From contig DASUWK010000058.1 of the NCBI GenBank assembly GCA_036378435.1, positions 62,001 through 126,000 of the forward strand: a DNA stretch of 64,000 nucleotides. Reading direction: 5' to 3'. Position numbers and translations under genes: made by a program. Below are positions 34,901 through 43,550 of this stretch, in pieces (the first letter of the stretch is position 1; each line of letters starts with the position of its first letter). The notes beneath the pieces were generated by a model. That model saw nothing but the letters and a program-made list of their open reading frames with translations. It ran no database searches and had not been told where the DNA came from. This stretch comes from DASUWK01 sp036378435. GTDB taxonomy: Bacteria; Chloroflexota; Dormibacteria; Dormibacterales; Dormibacteraceae.

Positions 34901-35737
34901 ATGGGTAAGCGCAGAGTCCAGGTGCGCCAGCAGCGCGCGCGGATGCGACAGGTCAAGCCCAAGCTCCCGGCGGCCGCGTCGCCGCAGCAGCAGCGGCGCC
35001 AGCAGGAGCGCTTCCTGGGCTCGGGCGGATTCCTGCAGGGCTACGCGCCGGCGCGCGTGATCCGGATCGGCTGGTATGCGCTGGCCGCCTGCGTCGTGTG
35101 CCTGCTGATCATCGTCGAGCTCCTGCTGGGCCCCCTGGCCCCGCACGGCTTGCCGGTCAAGATCGTGGCCGCGATCGCCTGGGTCGTGCCGATCGTCGTG
35201 CTCGTGAGCTTCATCGGTCCCGGCGTCCGCCTCGCCCGGCGTGATCGGAAAACGGAGCCGAAGGTCGTCCAGGGGCAGCTGCTCGGCGCGAGCAGCGTCA
35301 GCACGTCGTTCGGCCTGGGCATGGTCATGGTGCAGACCCGCGGCGGAGTCGAGCAGTACCTGGTCTCCAACGAGAAGCTGAACAAGGTCCCCGGCAACCA
35401 GGTCCAGGTGATCCTCACCGTGACACCTGGACTGCGCCACGTCCGGGGCCTGCAGATCATGGGGCAGCGGTTGGCGCCGCGGGCCGAGCCGCCGGTGCCG
35501 GACCTGGTCAAGCGGATGCGGCTGCTGCCGCTGATCACGCCGGTCGCGCTGGCGCTCGCTGTGATCATCGGCATCGACGCGACCGCCCTGGCCCCCGCGT
35601 ACACCTCGAGCGACCCGGCGCACGCCGGGCTGGCGGTCATGGTCGGCGTCCTCTTCGGCGGCGCCGTCTACGGCGGCTTCTTCCTGCTCCAGCGCCGCCT
35701 CACCAAGCAGGCGCAGGCCCTGGTCCCCGGCGCCTAG
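34901..35737 (+). CDS. Four-helix membrane protein, DUF4191-like
   Basis: The 278 residues start with a strongly basic cytoplasmic tail (MGKRRVQVRQQRARMRQVK and Gln-rich segment), then two helices near 55-110, a soluble segment of about 90 residues with GASSVSTSFGLGMVMVQTRG and YLVSNEKLNKVPG, and two further helices. The layout resembles DUF4191 proteins of actinobacteria, but I am unsure of the match. It precedes greA by 11 bp on the same strand. Confidence 0.65.
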   Translation: MGKRRVQVRQQRARMRQVKPKLPAAASPQQQRRQQERFLGSGGFLQGYAPARVIRIGWYALAACVVCLLIIVELLLGPLAPHGLPVKIVAAIAWVVPIVVLVSFIGPGVRLARRDRKTEPKVVQGQLLGASSVSTSFGLGMVMVQTRGGVEQYLVSNEKLNKVPGNQVQVILTVTPGLRHVRGLQIMGQRLAPRAEPPVPDLVKRMRLLPLITPVALALAVIIGIDATALAPAYTSSDPAHAGLAVMVGVLFGGAVYGGFFLLQRRLTKQAQALVPGA

Positions 35738-35748
35738 CCTGAGAGACG

Positions 35749-36222
35749 ATGGCGAAGTCGAAGGACGTTCACGTCACTCCCGAGGGCCTCACGGAGATCA
35801 AGAAGGAGCTGGCGGAGCTGGTGAAGGTGCGGCGGCCCTACATCGCGGACAAGATCCGCAGCGCGCGTGAGCTGGGCGATCTCTCCGAGAACTTCGAGTA
35901 CCACGCGGCGAAGAACGAGCAGGGCTTCATCGAGGCGCGCATCGCCGAGCTCGAGGCGATCGTGAAGAACGCCGTGCTGATCGAGGAGCCGGCCAGCACC
36001 GGCGAGGTCCACGTGGGCAGCACCGTCACCTTCGAAGAGGAAGGTGGCTCGCCCGAGAAGTACAAGATCGTGGGGCCGGCGGAGGCCGACTACACGGCGG
36101 GCAAGATCTCGTTCGAGTCAGAGCTGGGCCGGGCGCTCCTCGGCCGCAAGGTGGGTGACGAATCCGAGGTCAAGACCGCGACCGGCGCCACCTACTCCGT
36201 CCGCATCACCGCGATCGAATGA
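35749..36222 (+). CDS. greA: Transcription elongation factor GreA
   Basis: The 157 residues show the GreA plan: an N-terminal coiled coil (VTPEGLTEIKKELAELVKVR then DKIRSARELGDLSENFEYHA) carrying the acidic tip D-L-S-E that reaches the polymerase active site, and a C-terminal FKBP-like domain (VGSTVTFEEEGGSPEKYKIVG onward). It stimulates transcript cleavage in stalled RNA polymerase. It overlaps the M24 peptidase start by 4 bp. Confidence 0.95.
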   Translation: MAKSKDVHVTPEGLTEIKKELAELVKVRRPYIADKIRSARELGDLSENFEYHAAKNEQGFIEARIAELEAIVKNAVLIEEPASTGEVHVGSTVTFEEEGGSPEKYKIVGPAEADYTAGKISFESELGRALLGRKVGDESEVKTATGATYSVRITAIE

Positions 36223-37280
36223 GCCTGGAGCGCTTGCGCGACTGGCTCGAGCGGGCGAAGGCGGACACGGTGGTGATCACCAAGCCGGCCTCGGTGGCCT
36301 ACTTGACCGGCGTCCGCATCAATCCCCATGAGCGGCTCCTCGCGCTGTCCGTCACTCCCGACGACGCCGTGCTCGTGCTGCCGGCGCTCGAGCGCGAGAA
36401 GGCCGAGAAGACGGCGGTCGCGGGCGTGCAGCTCAGCGCCTACGCGGACGGCGAGGACGCGGCGGCGCTGGTGCCGATCAAGGGCCGCCTGGCCCTCGAG
36501 CGCGACCACATCACGCTCGGGCTCGCGGAGCGGCTTGACGCCGTCGACGCGGTGGACGCGGGCTCCGAGATCCGCCGCCTGCGGATGCGCAAGACGCCGG
36601 ACGAGATCGCCAAGCTGCGTCGCGCCGCAGCCATCACGGACGCCGTGGCCGCGGACGTGCTCGACGCCCTGCGCCCCGGCATCAGCGAGCTCGAGCTCGC
36701 GGGCTTCGTGCTCAGCCGCATCGCCGACGCGGGCGCCGAGCCGGCCTTCGAACCGCTGATCCAGTCCGGGCCGAACTCCGCATTGCCCCACGGGCGACCC
36801 GGCCCTCGCCGCCTGGAGGTGGGCGACCTGGTCCTGGTCGACATCGGCGCCGCCTGGGAGGGCTACAAGGGCGACATCACTCGCATGGCCGTGATGGGGG
36901 AGCCCACCGACCGCCAGCGCGAGCTCCACGAACTGGTGCTCGCGGCCCACGACGCGGCGCTGGGCGCGGTCAGGCCGGGTGTCGCCGCAGGCGAGGTGGA
37001 TGCGGCAGCGCGGGCGGTGATCGAAGGAGGTGGCGAGGGCCCGCTGTTCATCCACCGCACCGGGCACGGGCTTGGCCTGGAGGAGCACGAGGAGCCGAAC
37101 TTCACCCCCGGCGAGCAGGTGATCCTCGAGGAGGGCATGGTCGCCACGATCGAGCCCGGCGTCTACATCAGCGGCTGGGGCGGCATCCGCATCGAGGACG
37201 ACGTGGTCGTCGAGCCCGGCGGCGGCCGCTGGCTGACCCGCCTCGAACGCGAGCTACGTGTCGTAAACGCGACAACGTAG
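36219..37280 (+). CDS. M24-family metallopeptidase, Xaa-Pro type
   Basis: The 353 residues have the creatinase N-domain, then the pita-bread fold with all metal-ligand segments: LVLVDIGAAWEGYKGDITR (two Asp), HRTGHGLGLEEHEEP (His), GMVATIEPGVYI (Glu) and GGIRIEDDVVV (Glu). It should remove N-terminal residues before Pro using two metal ions in the cytoplasm. The start overlaps the greA stop (ATGA). Confidence 0.92.
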   Translation: MSLERLRDWLERAKADTVVITKPASVAYLTGVRINPHERLLALSVTPDDAVLVLPALEREKAEKTAVAGVQLSAYADGEDAAALVPIKGRLALERDHITLGLAERLDAVDAVDAGSEIRRLRMRKTPDEIAKLRRAAAITDAVAADVLDALRPGISELELAGFVLSRIADAGAEPAFEPLIQSGPNSALPHGRPGPRRLEVGDLVLVDIGAAWEGYKGDITRMAVMGEPTDRQRELHELVLAAHDAALGAVRPGVAAGEVDAAARAVIEGGGEGPLFIHRTGHGLGLEEHEEPNFTPGEQVILEEGMVATIEPGVYISGWGGIRIEDDVVVEPGGGRWLTRLERELRVVNATT

Positions 37281-37309
37281 CGCTCACATCTACTGGCAGC
37301 GAACTCTTA

Positions 37310-37326
37310 TTGCGACAGAGTCGCAA
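37310..37326 (+). promoter_or_regulatory. Probable Fur-family (Nur-like) operator
   Basis: The 17-bp inverted repeat TTGCGA-CAGAG-TCGCAA has the 6-5-6 form of the nickel-regulator Nur box (TTGCAA-N5-TTGCAA type). It ends 14 bp before the GTG start of the nickel transporter gene, which is followed by a Fur-family gene. Bound regulator would block initiation there. Confidence 0.65.
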
Positions 37327-37340
37327 GAGCCTGGTACCAT

Positions 37341-38408
37341 GTGCACGTGGCCGCGATCCCCATCGTTCGAGCCTTCGATCCCGGGGAAAGACGTCGTCTC
37401 GGTGGGTTCTACGGGGCCGTCCTCATGCTCCACATCGTCGGCTGGGGCGCGCTCCTTCTGTACGGCATGCGCAACCCCGCCTTCATCGGGCTGGGCGCGC
37501 TCGCCTACACTTTCGGGCTGCGCCACGCGTTCGACGCCGACCACATCTCGGCCATCGACAACACCACCCGGAAGCTGCTGCAGGCGAAGCACAAGCCGGT
37601 GGGCGTCGGGTTCTTCTTCTCGCTGGGCCACTCGAGCGTGGTCTTCCTCCTCGCCCTTGGCCTCGGCGTCGCCGCGCGCAGCGTGGCCGGGATGCTGGGC
37701 GGCAACGGCGAGTTCTCGAAGATCGGGACCTACGTCGGCACCAGCGTCTCAGGCACCTTCCTGCTGCTGATCGGGCTCCTCAACCTGATGGTGCTGCTGG
37801 ACATCTTCGGCGTCTACCGCCGCATGCGCGGCGGCCAGTACGACCGCGACTCGCTCCAGCACGAGCTCGTGGCCGGCGGCCTGATGACCCGCATCTTCGG
37901 GCGGCTGTTCAAGGTCGTGAACCACAGCTGGCACATGTACCCGATCGGATTCCTCTTCGGGCTCGGTTTCGACACCGCGACCGAGGTGGCGTTCCTGGCG
38001 ATCGCCGCCGGCGCGGCCGCCCAGGGCCTGCCGATCTACGCGGTGCTCGCGCTGCCCGTGATCTTCGCGGCCGGGATGTCGCTCATGGACACCACTGACG
38101 GGGCGTTCATGTCCAAGGCGTACTCGTGGGCGTTCTCGAACCCGATCCGCAAGGTCTTCTACAACCTGACGATCACGGGGCTCTCGGTCTTCGTGGCGCT
38201 GTTCGTCGGCCTGGTCGAGGTCACCCAGATCCTCATCCACGTCACCCACGTGAGCGGCGGCGTCTGGGACGTGCTCGCCAACCTTAACTTCAACGTGATG
38301 GGCTTCATCATCGTCGCGGCCTTCGTCGTCACCTGGGTCGCCGCCCTCGCGTTCTTCAAGCTCAGCCGCGTCGAGGAAAGGTGGACCGCGCTGGTGGAGT
38401 CCGCATAG
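37341..38408 (+). CDS. Nickel/cobalt transporter, NiCoT (HoxN/NixA) family
   Basis: The 355-residue protein has about eight hydrophobic segments. The second contains the family signature RHAFDADHI at 61-69 (H-x4-DH, metal binding), followed by FFFSLGHSSVVF (a second signature) and LGFDTATEV, GMSLMDTTDG further on. It takes up Ni2+ and/or Co2+ with high affinity through the membrane. The GTG start at 37341 is used; the next GTG, at 37347, is also possible. The palindrome at 37310 and the Fur-family gene behind it suggest metal control. Confidence 0.93.
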   Translation: MHVAAIPIVRAFDPGERRRLGGFYGAVLMLHIVGWGALLLYGMRNPAFIGLGALAYTFGLRHAFDADHISAIDNTTRKLLQAKHKPVGVGFFFSLGHSSVVFLLALGLGVAARSVAGMLGGNGEFSKIGTYVGTSVSGTFLLLIGLLNLMVLLDIFGVYRRMRGGQYDRDSLQHELVAGGLMTRIFGRLFKVVNHSWHMYPIGFLFGLGFDTATEVAFLAIAAGAAAQGLPIYAVLALPVIFAAGMSLMDTTDGAFMSKAYSWAFSNPIRKVFYNLTITGLSVFVALFVGLVEVTQILIHVTHVSGGVWDVLANLNFNVMGFIIVAAFVVTWVAALAFFKLSRVEERWTALVESA

Positions 38409-38869
38409 CACCGAGTCCTCGACCCCCGCTGGCGCCGGGGCTCCGTCAGACCCGCCAGCGCCGGCTCGTCTGGCAGGCGATCGAAGAGCTGGGCGGCCAC
38501 TGCACCGCCGACGAGATCGCGTCGCACGTCCAGTCGGTGGACCCCACGTTGGCGCGCAGCACCGTCTACCGCGGCCTCGAAGCGCTCACGGCCTCGGGCG
38601 CCGTCCACGCTGTGCGGCTCGGCAGCGGCCCGGTGCACTACGAGCTCGCGGGCGAGGAGCACCAGCACGCGGTCTGCCAGATGTGCGAAGGGGTGCTGCA
38701 CATCGAAGACGACCTCGTCCACGACCTGGAGCACCACCTCGAGGAGCTGCACCGGTTCCACCCCGTGCGCACCGAGGTCCTGGTGGTCGGGGTGTGCGAC
38801 GCTTGCGCTCGGTCGCGCGGGAAGCGGCCGACGAAGCGCCGGATGCTCGACCACGTCCACTTCGAATAG
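38381..38869 (+). CDS. Fur-family metalloregulator, Nur-like candidate
   Basis: The 162 residues from GTG 38381 overlap the end of the transporter gene by 28 bp. A winged helix (LRQTRQRRLVWQAIEELGGH and LARSTVYRGLEALTASGAV) precedes the dimerisation domain with C99-x2-C102 and C139-x2-C142, the structural zinc site, and a His-rich regulatory region (EEHQHAVC and LEHHLEELHRFHP). Position next to the transporter suggests nickel sensing, but Fe, Zn and peroxide forms share this fold. Confidence 0.88.
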   Translation: MDRAGGVRIAPSPRPPLAPGLRQTRQRRLVWQAIEELGGHCTADEIASHVQSVDPTLARSTVYRGLEALTASGAVHAVRLGSGPVHYELAGEEHQHAVCQMCEGVLHIEDDLVHDLEHHLEELHRFHPVRTEVLVVGVCDACARSRGKRPTKRRMLDHVHFE

Positions 38870-38882
38870 AGCCAGAGAGGCT

Positions 38883-38916
38883 CCTCCCCGCCTGACGGGG
38901 AGGTGGCCCGAAGGGC
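38883..38916. repeat. Palindromic intergenic hairpin, copy 2
   Basis: The stem CCTCCCCG / CGGGGAGG with loop CCTGA (38883-38903) is followed by a second small stem GCCC-GAA-GGGC. It is related to the palindrome at 9051-9072 and belongs to a class of C/G-rich palindromes common in high-GC genomes. It lies just before the AIM24-family gene. Confidence 0.55.
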
Positions 38917-38927
38917 AGGAGGGGTAA

Positions 38928-39626
38928 GTGAACAGCCAGATCCAGGGCACCGTCATGCCCGTGCTCGAGGTGAGTCTCGAGAACGGGGAGTCCGTGGTCA
39001 GCGAGTCGGGCGAGCTGGGCTGGATCAGCGCCTCGGTCCAGATGCGCACCGGGGCATCGGTGGGCGGCCAGCAGGGGGGTCTCTTCGGCGCCCTGGGGCG
39101 CGCGCTTGCCGGCGGCACGCTGTTCATGACCGAGTACACGGCTACCGGCGGTCCAGGCCTGGCCGTGTTCACGACCAAGCTGCCCGGCCAGATCGTGCCC
39201 GTCGAGCTGGACGGATCGCGCAGCTACATGATTCATCGCCACGGATTCCTCGCCGCGCAGTTGGGCGTGCAGTTCTCGGTCGGGTTCCAGCAGTCGCTGG
39301 GTGCCGGCATCTTCGGCGGCACCGGCTTCCGCATGCAGCGAATCTCCGGCCAGGGCACCGCCTGGGTCGAACTCAACGGCGAGGTGATCACCTACGACCT
39401 GCAGGCGGGCAACACGCTGCGCATCCACCCGGGCCACGTCGGCATGTTCCAGGAGGGCATGCCTTTCCAGATCACGACCGTGCCCGGGATCCAGAACGCG
39501 CTCTTCGGCGGGTCGGGCCTCTTCCTGGCCACTCTGACCGGTCCCGGCAAGGTCTGGCTGCAGTCGATGACGATGAGCCGGCTGGCGCACGCCATCGCCG
39601 AATACTTGCCCCAGAAAGACCGCTAA
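38928..39626 (+). CDS. AIM24 / TIGR00266-family protein
   Basis: The 232-residue protein has the family pattern of Gly-rich beta strands: ESGELGWISASVQMRTG, GTLFMTEYTATGGPGLAVF, PGQIVPVELDG, AWVELNGEVITYDLQAGNTL and a C-terminal GSGLFLATLTGPGKVWLQSM. The fold is a beta prism-like trimer of unknown role, widely spread in bacteria. The start is GTG 38928 and the alpha/beta hydrolase begins 2 bp after its stop. Confidence 0.88.
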   Translation: MNSQIQGTVMPVLEVSLENGESVVSESGELGWISASVQMRTGASVGGQQGGLFGALGRALAGGTLFMTEYTATGGPGLAVFTTKLPGQIVPVELDGSRSYMIHRHGFLAAQLGVQFSVGFQQSLGAGIFGGTGFRMQRISGQGTAWVELNGEVITYDLQAGNTLRIHPGHVGMFQEGMPFQITTVPGIQNALFGGSGLFLATLTGPGKVWLQSMTMSRLAHAIAEYLPQKDR

Positions 39627-39628
39627 AA

Positions 39629-40402
39629 GTGCAGCTCGCCTTCGACCGCGCCGGGGGCGGACCACCCGTCCTACTCATCCACGCCGGGATCGCCGACCGC
39701 CGCATGTGGCGGCCGCAGCTCGAACAGCTGGCATCCCGCGTCGACCTGGTGGCACCAGACCTGCCCGGGTTTGGCGACTCGCCAACTCCTGAAGGGCCGT
39801 TCTCGCCCGTAGCCGAGCTCGCCGGGCTGCTCGACCGGGTGGAGATCTCGCGAGCGGATGTGGTCGGCTGCTCGCTTGGCGGCTCGACCGCGCTGGACTT
39901 CGCGCTCGCCCATCCGGACCGTGTCCGAGGCCTGGTGCTGATCGGCTCGGGCATCGGCGGGTTGGCGTTGGGCGCCGAGGACCACGAGCTCTACGCGGAC
40001 ATCGAAGCGGCCGAGGGGGCGGGCGACCTCGACGCTCTGAACGAAGCCGAGATTCGCCTCTGGGTCGATGGCCCCAGTCGGCCGGCCGGCGCCGTGAACG
40101 CGGCGGTGCGAGACGCGGTCCTGCAGATGAACGGCGACTCGCTCCGGCGGCCGGAGTGGGAAGGCTCGTGGTGGCAGGCCCTCGATCCGCCCGCGTCCGG
40201 ACGGCTCGGCGAGGTCTCGGCGCCAACTTTGGTCATGGTCGGGCAGCACGACGTGCCGCACTGCCTGAAGGCCGCGGACCTGCTGGCCGCGTCGATCCGC
40301 GGGGCCACCAAGCGCGTCATTCCGGACACTGCGCACCTACCGAGCCTCGAACGGCCCGACTTGGTGAATCCGCTGCTGGTCGAGTTCTTCCAGGGACTCT
40401 GA
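39629..40402 (+). CDS. Alpha/beta hydrolase
   Basis: This has 257 residues from GTG 39629. VLLIHAGIADRRMW forms the oxyanion strand, VVGCSLGGSTALDFALAHPD the nucleophile elbow (Ser), and DTAHLPSLERPDLV the catalytic His; Asp is in the strand LVMVGQHDVPHC. It is a soluble esterase/lipase-type enzyme with unknown substrate. It is in the AIM24 operon. Confidence 0.9.
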   Translation: MQLAFDRAGGGPPVLLIHAGIADRRMWRPQLEQLASRVDLVAPDLPGFGDSPTPEGPFSPVAELAGLLDRVEISRADVVGCSLGGSTALDFALAHPDRVRGLVLIGSGIGGLALGAEDHELYADIEAAEGAGDLDALNEAEIRLWVDGPSRPAGAVNAAVRDAVLQMNGDSLRRPEWEGSWWQALDPPASGRLGEVSAPTLVMVGQHDVPHCLKAADLLAASIRGATKRVIPDTAHLPSLERPDLVNPLLVEFFQGL

Positions 40403-40426
40403 AGAGGCCACGGTAGACTCGAAGCG

Positions 40427-40666
40427 ATGTTGAAGCTCCGCACGTTCGTGGCCCTGGGCGTCGGCGCCGCCGCCGCCTACTTCCTCGACCCGCAGAACGG
40501 CGCCCGCCGCCGGCAGGAGGCGCTACGGCGCATCCAGGGCGACGTCGCCCCGCAGGCCAAGGCGCAGATCACCTCGCTGCAGGAAGCCGGCAGCGATCTC
40601 GTCCGGCGGGCCGATCCGCGCAAGCGCGAAGAGTCACCGACCACCACACAAGTTCCCGACGCCTGA
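40427..40666 (+). CDS. Small YtxH-like membrane protein
   Basis: The 79 residues begin MLKLRTFVALGVGAAAAYFLDP, a short hydrophobic helix with a Gly-rich stretch, then NGARRRQEALRRIQGDV, a basic amphipathic helix. Such YtxH-like small proteins occur in stress-linked operons of high-GC bacteria. The role is unknown. Confidence 0.68.
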   Translation: MLKLRTFVALGVGAAAAYFLDPQNGARRRQEALRRIQGDVAPQAKAQITSLQEAGSDLVRRADPRKREESPTTTQVPDA

Positions 40667-40670
40667 GACA

Positions 40671-40702
40671 CCAGCCTTCAACTGTCCCGAGTTGAGGGCT
40701 GG
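40671..40702 (+). terminator. Hairpin after the YtxH-like gene
   Basis: The 13-bp stem (CCAGCCTTCAACT / AGTTGAGGGCTGG, one G-T wobble) has a 6-base loop. It has no downstream U-tract, so it may be a stop helped by Rho or an RNA stability element. It is 38 bp before the secreted esterase gene. Confidence 0.5.
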
Positions 40703-40740
40703 ACAACTCGACCGGCGTTCCGGTTACGTACACGTCGGTC

Positions 40741-43173
40741 TTGTACCGGTTATCGAAGGCTGCCGGGCTGTCAGCGCTTGCGTTTGCGCTCGCCCTGGCC
40801 GCCCCACTTCCAGCTAGCGCCACCCAGGCGAGCCATTCGCTGTATAGCGGTCCGGGTCCGCGACCGGGGCCGGACATCCTGTACCAGCCGCTGGCGACCG
40901 CGCCTCAGCTGACCAACACCGGCATCTGGAAGGCGCCCTCGATCCTCGTCTCCGGCGCCTCTGCCTACCGGGACGGCGAGTTCATGTACCAGGACTTCCT
41001 GGACGACGACCATGGCGCGCTCGAGCAGACTGATCCGCAAGACCAGCGCACGGCCGGCAACCTCTTCTCGAAGCCCGACGGCACGTACACGTACCCGACC
41101 GACCCCGCGTACGCCAACAACGCCGCCGACCTGGTGGAGTTCCGCGTCAAGGCACTGCCGGCGGCGACCGCGTTCCGGGTGACTCTCAACACCATGCGTG
41201 ACCCCAAGCTGGTCGCGTTCACGATCGCGCTGGGCGGCGCCGACGGCGCGAGTTATCCGTACCCGGACGGCGCCAACGTGTCGGGGCCGGCCGACCTGTT
41301 CCTCACCGTGCACGCGCAGGGCGGCGCGATGATCGCGCAGCTGACGCAGGCGGCCACCGGCCATGTACCCGTGGACGGCTCGCCGACCCCGGCGACCGTG
41401 TCGGTCGATACGGCTCGCAACCAGATCGAGGTGGTGCTGCCGCACGGTTTCTGGAATCCCAGCGGCGTCGAGCGGATGGGCCTCGGCGTCGGTCTCTGGG
41501 ACGCCGCCAACAACGCATACCTGCTGCCCGGGGTGACCCAGAGCGCGACCGCGCCGGGCGGGAGCGGCGGCGCCGCGAGCCCACCCGCCTTCTTCAACGT
41601 CGGCTTCCGGACCAACACGCAGGAGCCGATGCCCGATCCGCGCGACGTCGTCGGGTCGGTCACGAAGCAGGCCTGGTGGCGCGACGAGGCGCAGGCCGAG
41701 GCGCTGGCCGCCGGAGACATCTCGGCGTTTCATGCCGACGTCGACTTCGGCAAGCTGGCGGCCGGCGTGACCGACTACTCGGGAGTGCCGGCGAGCGGCC
41801 CCTTCGACCGGATCCTCCAGAGCCATTTCGGCACGCCGCAGTCAGGCAACGACTGGTCGGTCAGCTGCTTCCCGGGCTCGTCGTCATACGGCTCGAATTG
41901 CCCTGAGGAGATGCAGGGCAACCTGCAGCCGTACGCGATCTACGTCCCCCAGAAGCCCGAGCCTCGCTCAGGCTGGGGGATGACGCTCCTGCTCCACTCG
42001 CTCTCGGCGATGTACAACCAGTACCTCTCGACCCACAACCAGTCGCAGTTCGGCGAGCGGGGCCCAGGGTCGATCGTGATCACGCCCTCAGGCCGCGGAC
42101 CTGACGGTTTCTACGACAGCTACGCGGGATCGGACACCTTCGAGGTGTGGGCCGACGTCGCGCACCACTATCACCTGAACCCTGATTGGACGGTGATCAC
42201 CGGCTATTCGATGGGCGGCTACGGCACGTTCAAGCTCGCGGAGGAGTTCCCCGACCTGTTCGCGAGGGCGCAGCCGACCGTCGGCTGCAACCCGAGCGCC
42301 GCCAACGCCCTGGTGCCGTCCCTGCGCAACGTCCCGGTGCTGATGTGGAACATGGCGACCGACGAGCTGGTGCCCGAGTCCTGCTACTACCCGACGGCGC
42401 AGGCGCTGGACGCGGCGGGCTACCGCTATGAGCTGCACATCCACACCCCGGGCGAGCACCTGACCCTGGCGATCAACGACCAGTTCCAGCCCGCCGCCGA
42501 CTTCCTCGGCGAGACTCTCGTGGACCGCAACCCGGCGCACGTCACCTTCGTTGTGGACCCGGCCTGGGACTACCCCAAGCTCGAGTTCGTGGCGGACCAC
42601 GCCTACTGGGTCTCCAACATCCGCGAGCGCGACACCACGCAGGCGACCGGCAAGATCGACGTCCTCTCCGAGGCTTTCGGCGCCGGCGATCCGACCGCGT
42701 CCGGCACGCAGTTCGGGGCCGGCCAGCTGACCGGCGGCACGCTGCCGACGATCGCGTACGGCAGCCAGCTGCAGACCTGGGGAGCGACGCCGGCCAAGCC
42801 GCGCGCCGACGTGCTCGACATCAACGCGACCAACATCGGCTCCATCACCATCGATCCGGCGCGGGCAGGGGTCGACTGCAACGCCAAGCTCAACGTCACG
42901 AGCGACGGCCCACTGAAGGTGACGCTCGCGGGCTGCTCGCCGGCGAGCGCGGCGCACACGACCGCGGCGACGGGCGTGGGGTCCCAAAGCGGGAGTGCGG
43001 GAGCAGCGGGTTCAGGCGGGGCGGCCGTCCGCTCCGCCTCCCGCTCGACCTCGCCGGGGGTGGGGCTGGCGAACACGGGCTTGACGATCTCCGCCGCGCT
43101 CGTCGGGCTGCTGCTGGAGCTGGTCGGCCTGATCGCGCTCGCCACAGGCTGGAGACGCCGCCCGGCCGGCTAG
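40741..43173 (+). CDS. Secreted alpha/beta-fold esterase/peptidase with LAxTG cell-wall anchor
   Basis: The 810-residue protein begins at TTG with a signal peptide (LSALAFALALAAPLPASATQ; cleavage after ASA). The catalytic domain, about residues 400-600, has ITGYSMGGYGTF with Ser490 and VGCNPSAANALVPS, MATDELVPESCYY (acid) and HTPGEHLTLA (His). The C-terminus is LANTG at 776-780, a membrane helix (LTISAALVGLLLELVGLIAL) and WRRRPAG, the sorting-signal plan of class E sortase substrates in actinobacteria. The N-terminal 370 residues are strand-rich and unassigned. It should act outside the cell, held on the wall. Confidence 0.85.
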   Translation: MYRLSKAAGLSALAFALALAAPLPASATQASHSLYSGPGPRPGPDILYQPLATAPQLTNTGIWKAPSILVSGASAYRDGEFMYQDFLDDDHGALEQTDPQDQRTAGNLFSKPDGTYTYPTDPAYANNAADLVEFRVKALPAATAFRVTLNTMRDPKLVAFTIALGGADGASYPYPDGANVSGPADLFLTVHAQGGAMIAQLTQAATGHVPVDGSPTPATVSVDTARNQIEVVLPHGFWNPSGVERMGLGVGLWDAANNAYLLPGVTQSATAPGGSGGAASPPAFFNVGFRTNTQEPMPDPRDVVGSVTKQAWWRDEAQAEALAAGDISAFHADVDFGKLAAGVTDYSGVPASGPFDRILQSHFGTPQSGNDWSVSCFPGSSSYGSNCPEEMQGNLQPYAIYVPQKPEPRSGWGMTLLLHSLSAMYNQYLSTHNQSQFGERGPGSIVITPSGRGPDGFYDSYAGSDTFEVWADVAHHYHLNPDWTVITGYSMGGYGTFKLAEEFPDLFARAQPTVGCNPSAANALVPSLRNVPVLMWNMATDELVPESCYYPTAQALDAAGYRYELHIHTPGEHLTLAINDQFQPAADFLGETLVDRNPAHVTFVVDPAWDYPKLEFVADHAYWVSNIRERDTTQATGKIDVLSEAFGAGDPTASGTQFGAGQLTGGTLPTIAYGSQLQTWGATPAKPRADVLDINATNIGSITIDPARAGVDCNAKLNVTSDGPLKVTLAGCSPASAAHTTAATGVGSQSGSAGAAGSGGAAVRSASRSTSPGVGLANTGLTISAALVGLLLELVGLIALATGWRRRPAG

Positions 43174-43181
43174 CCTGCCGG

Positions 43182-43550
43182 CTAGACCTCCACGCGCGCG
43201 AACCACTCGATCGCGCCGATCGCGACCGAGATGTGCGCCATGTCCTCGCCGGCCGCCGCGCCGTGCCAGTGCTTCTCGCCCGGGTCGATCACCACGAAGT
43301 CGCCCGGCTCCAGACCCACGACCTCTTCGCCTTCGGCCTGCGCGCGGCCACGCCCGTTGATCACGTAGAGCACCTGGCCGCCCTCGTGCACGTGCCAGTT
43401 GTTGACGGCGCCCGCGTGAAACGTCACCACGGCCACTCCGGCCGGCTGTTCAGCCCGCGCGATGCTGCGCAGCTCCGCGTCGCCTGAAAAGTTGTCGCGC
43501 CCGGCGGGCTCTCCGCCGGACAGCGCATCGGCCGCTCTGATCACTCTCAT
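43182..43550 (-). CDS. Cupin-domain protein
   Basis: The 122-residue protein begins at ATG 43550 (ATGA overlap with the dapF-like gene). The cupin motifs are NNWHVHEGGQVLYVINGRG (first two His and Glu) and PGEKHWHGAA (third His), giving a complete metal site. Single-domain cupins of this type often quench reactive carbonyls or act as isomerases; the function here is not known. Confidence 0.88.
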   Translation of the reverse strand: MRVIRAADALSGGEPAGRDNFSGDAELRSIARAEQPAGVAVVTFHAGAVNNWHVHEGGQVLYVINGRGRAQAEGEEVVGLEPGDFVVIDPGEKHWHGAAAGEDMAHISVAIGAIEWFARVEV

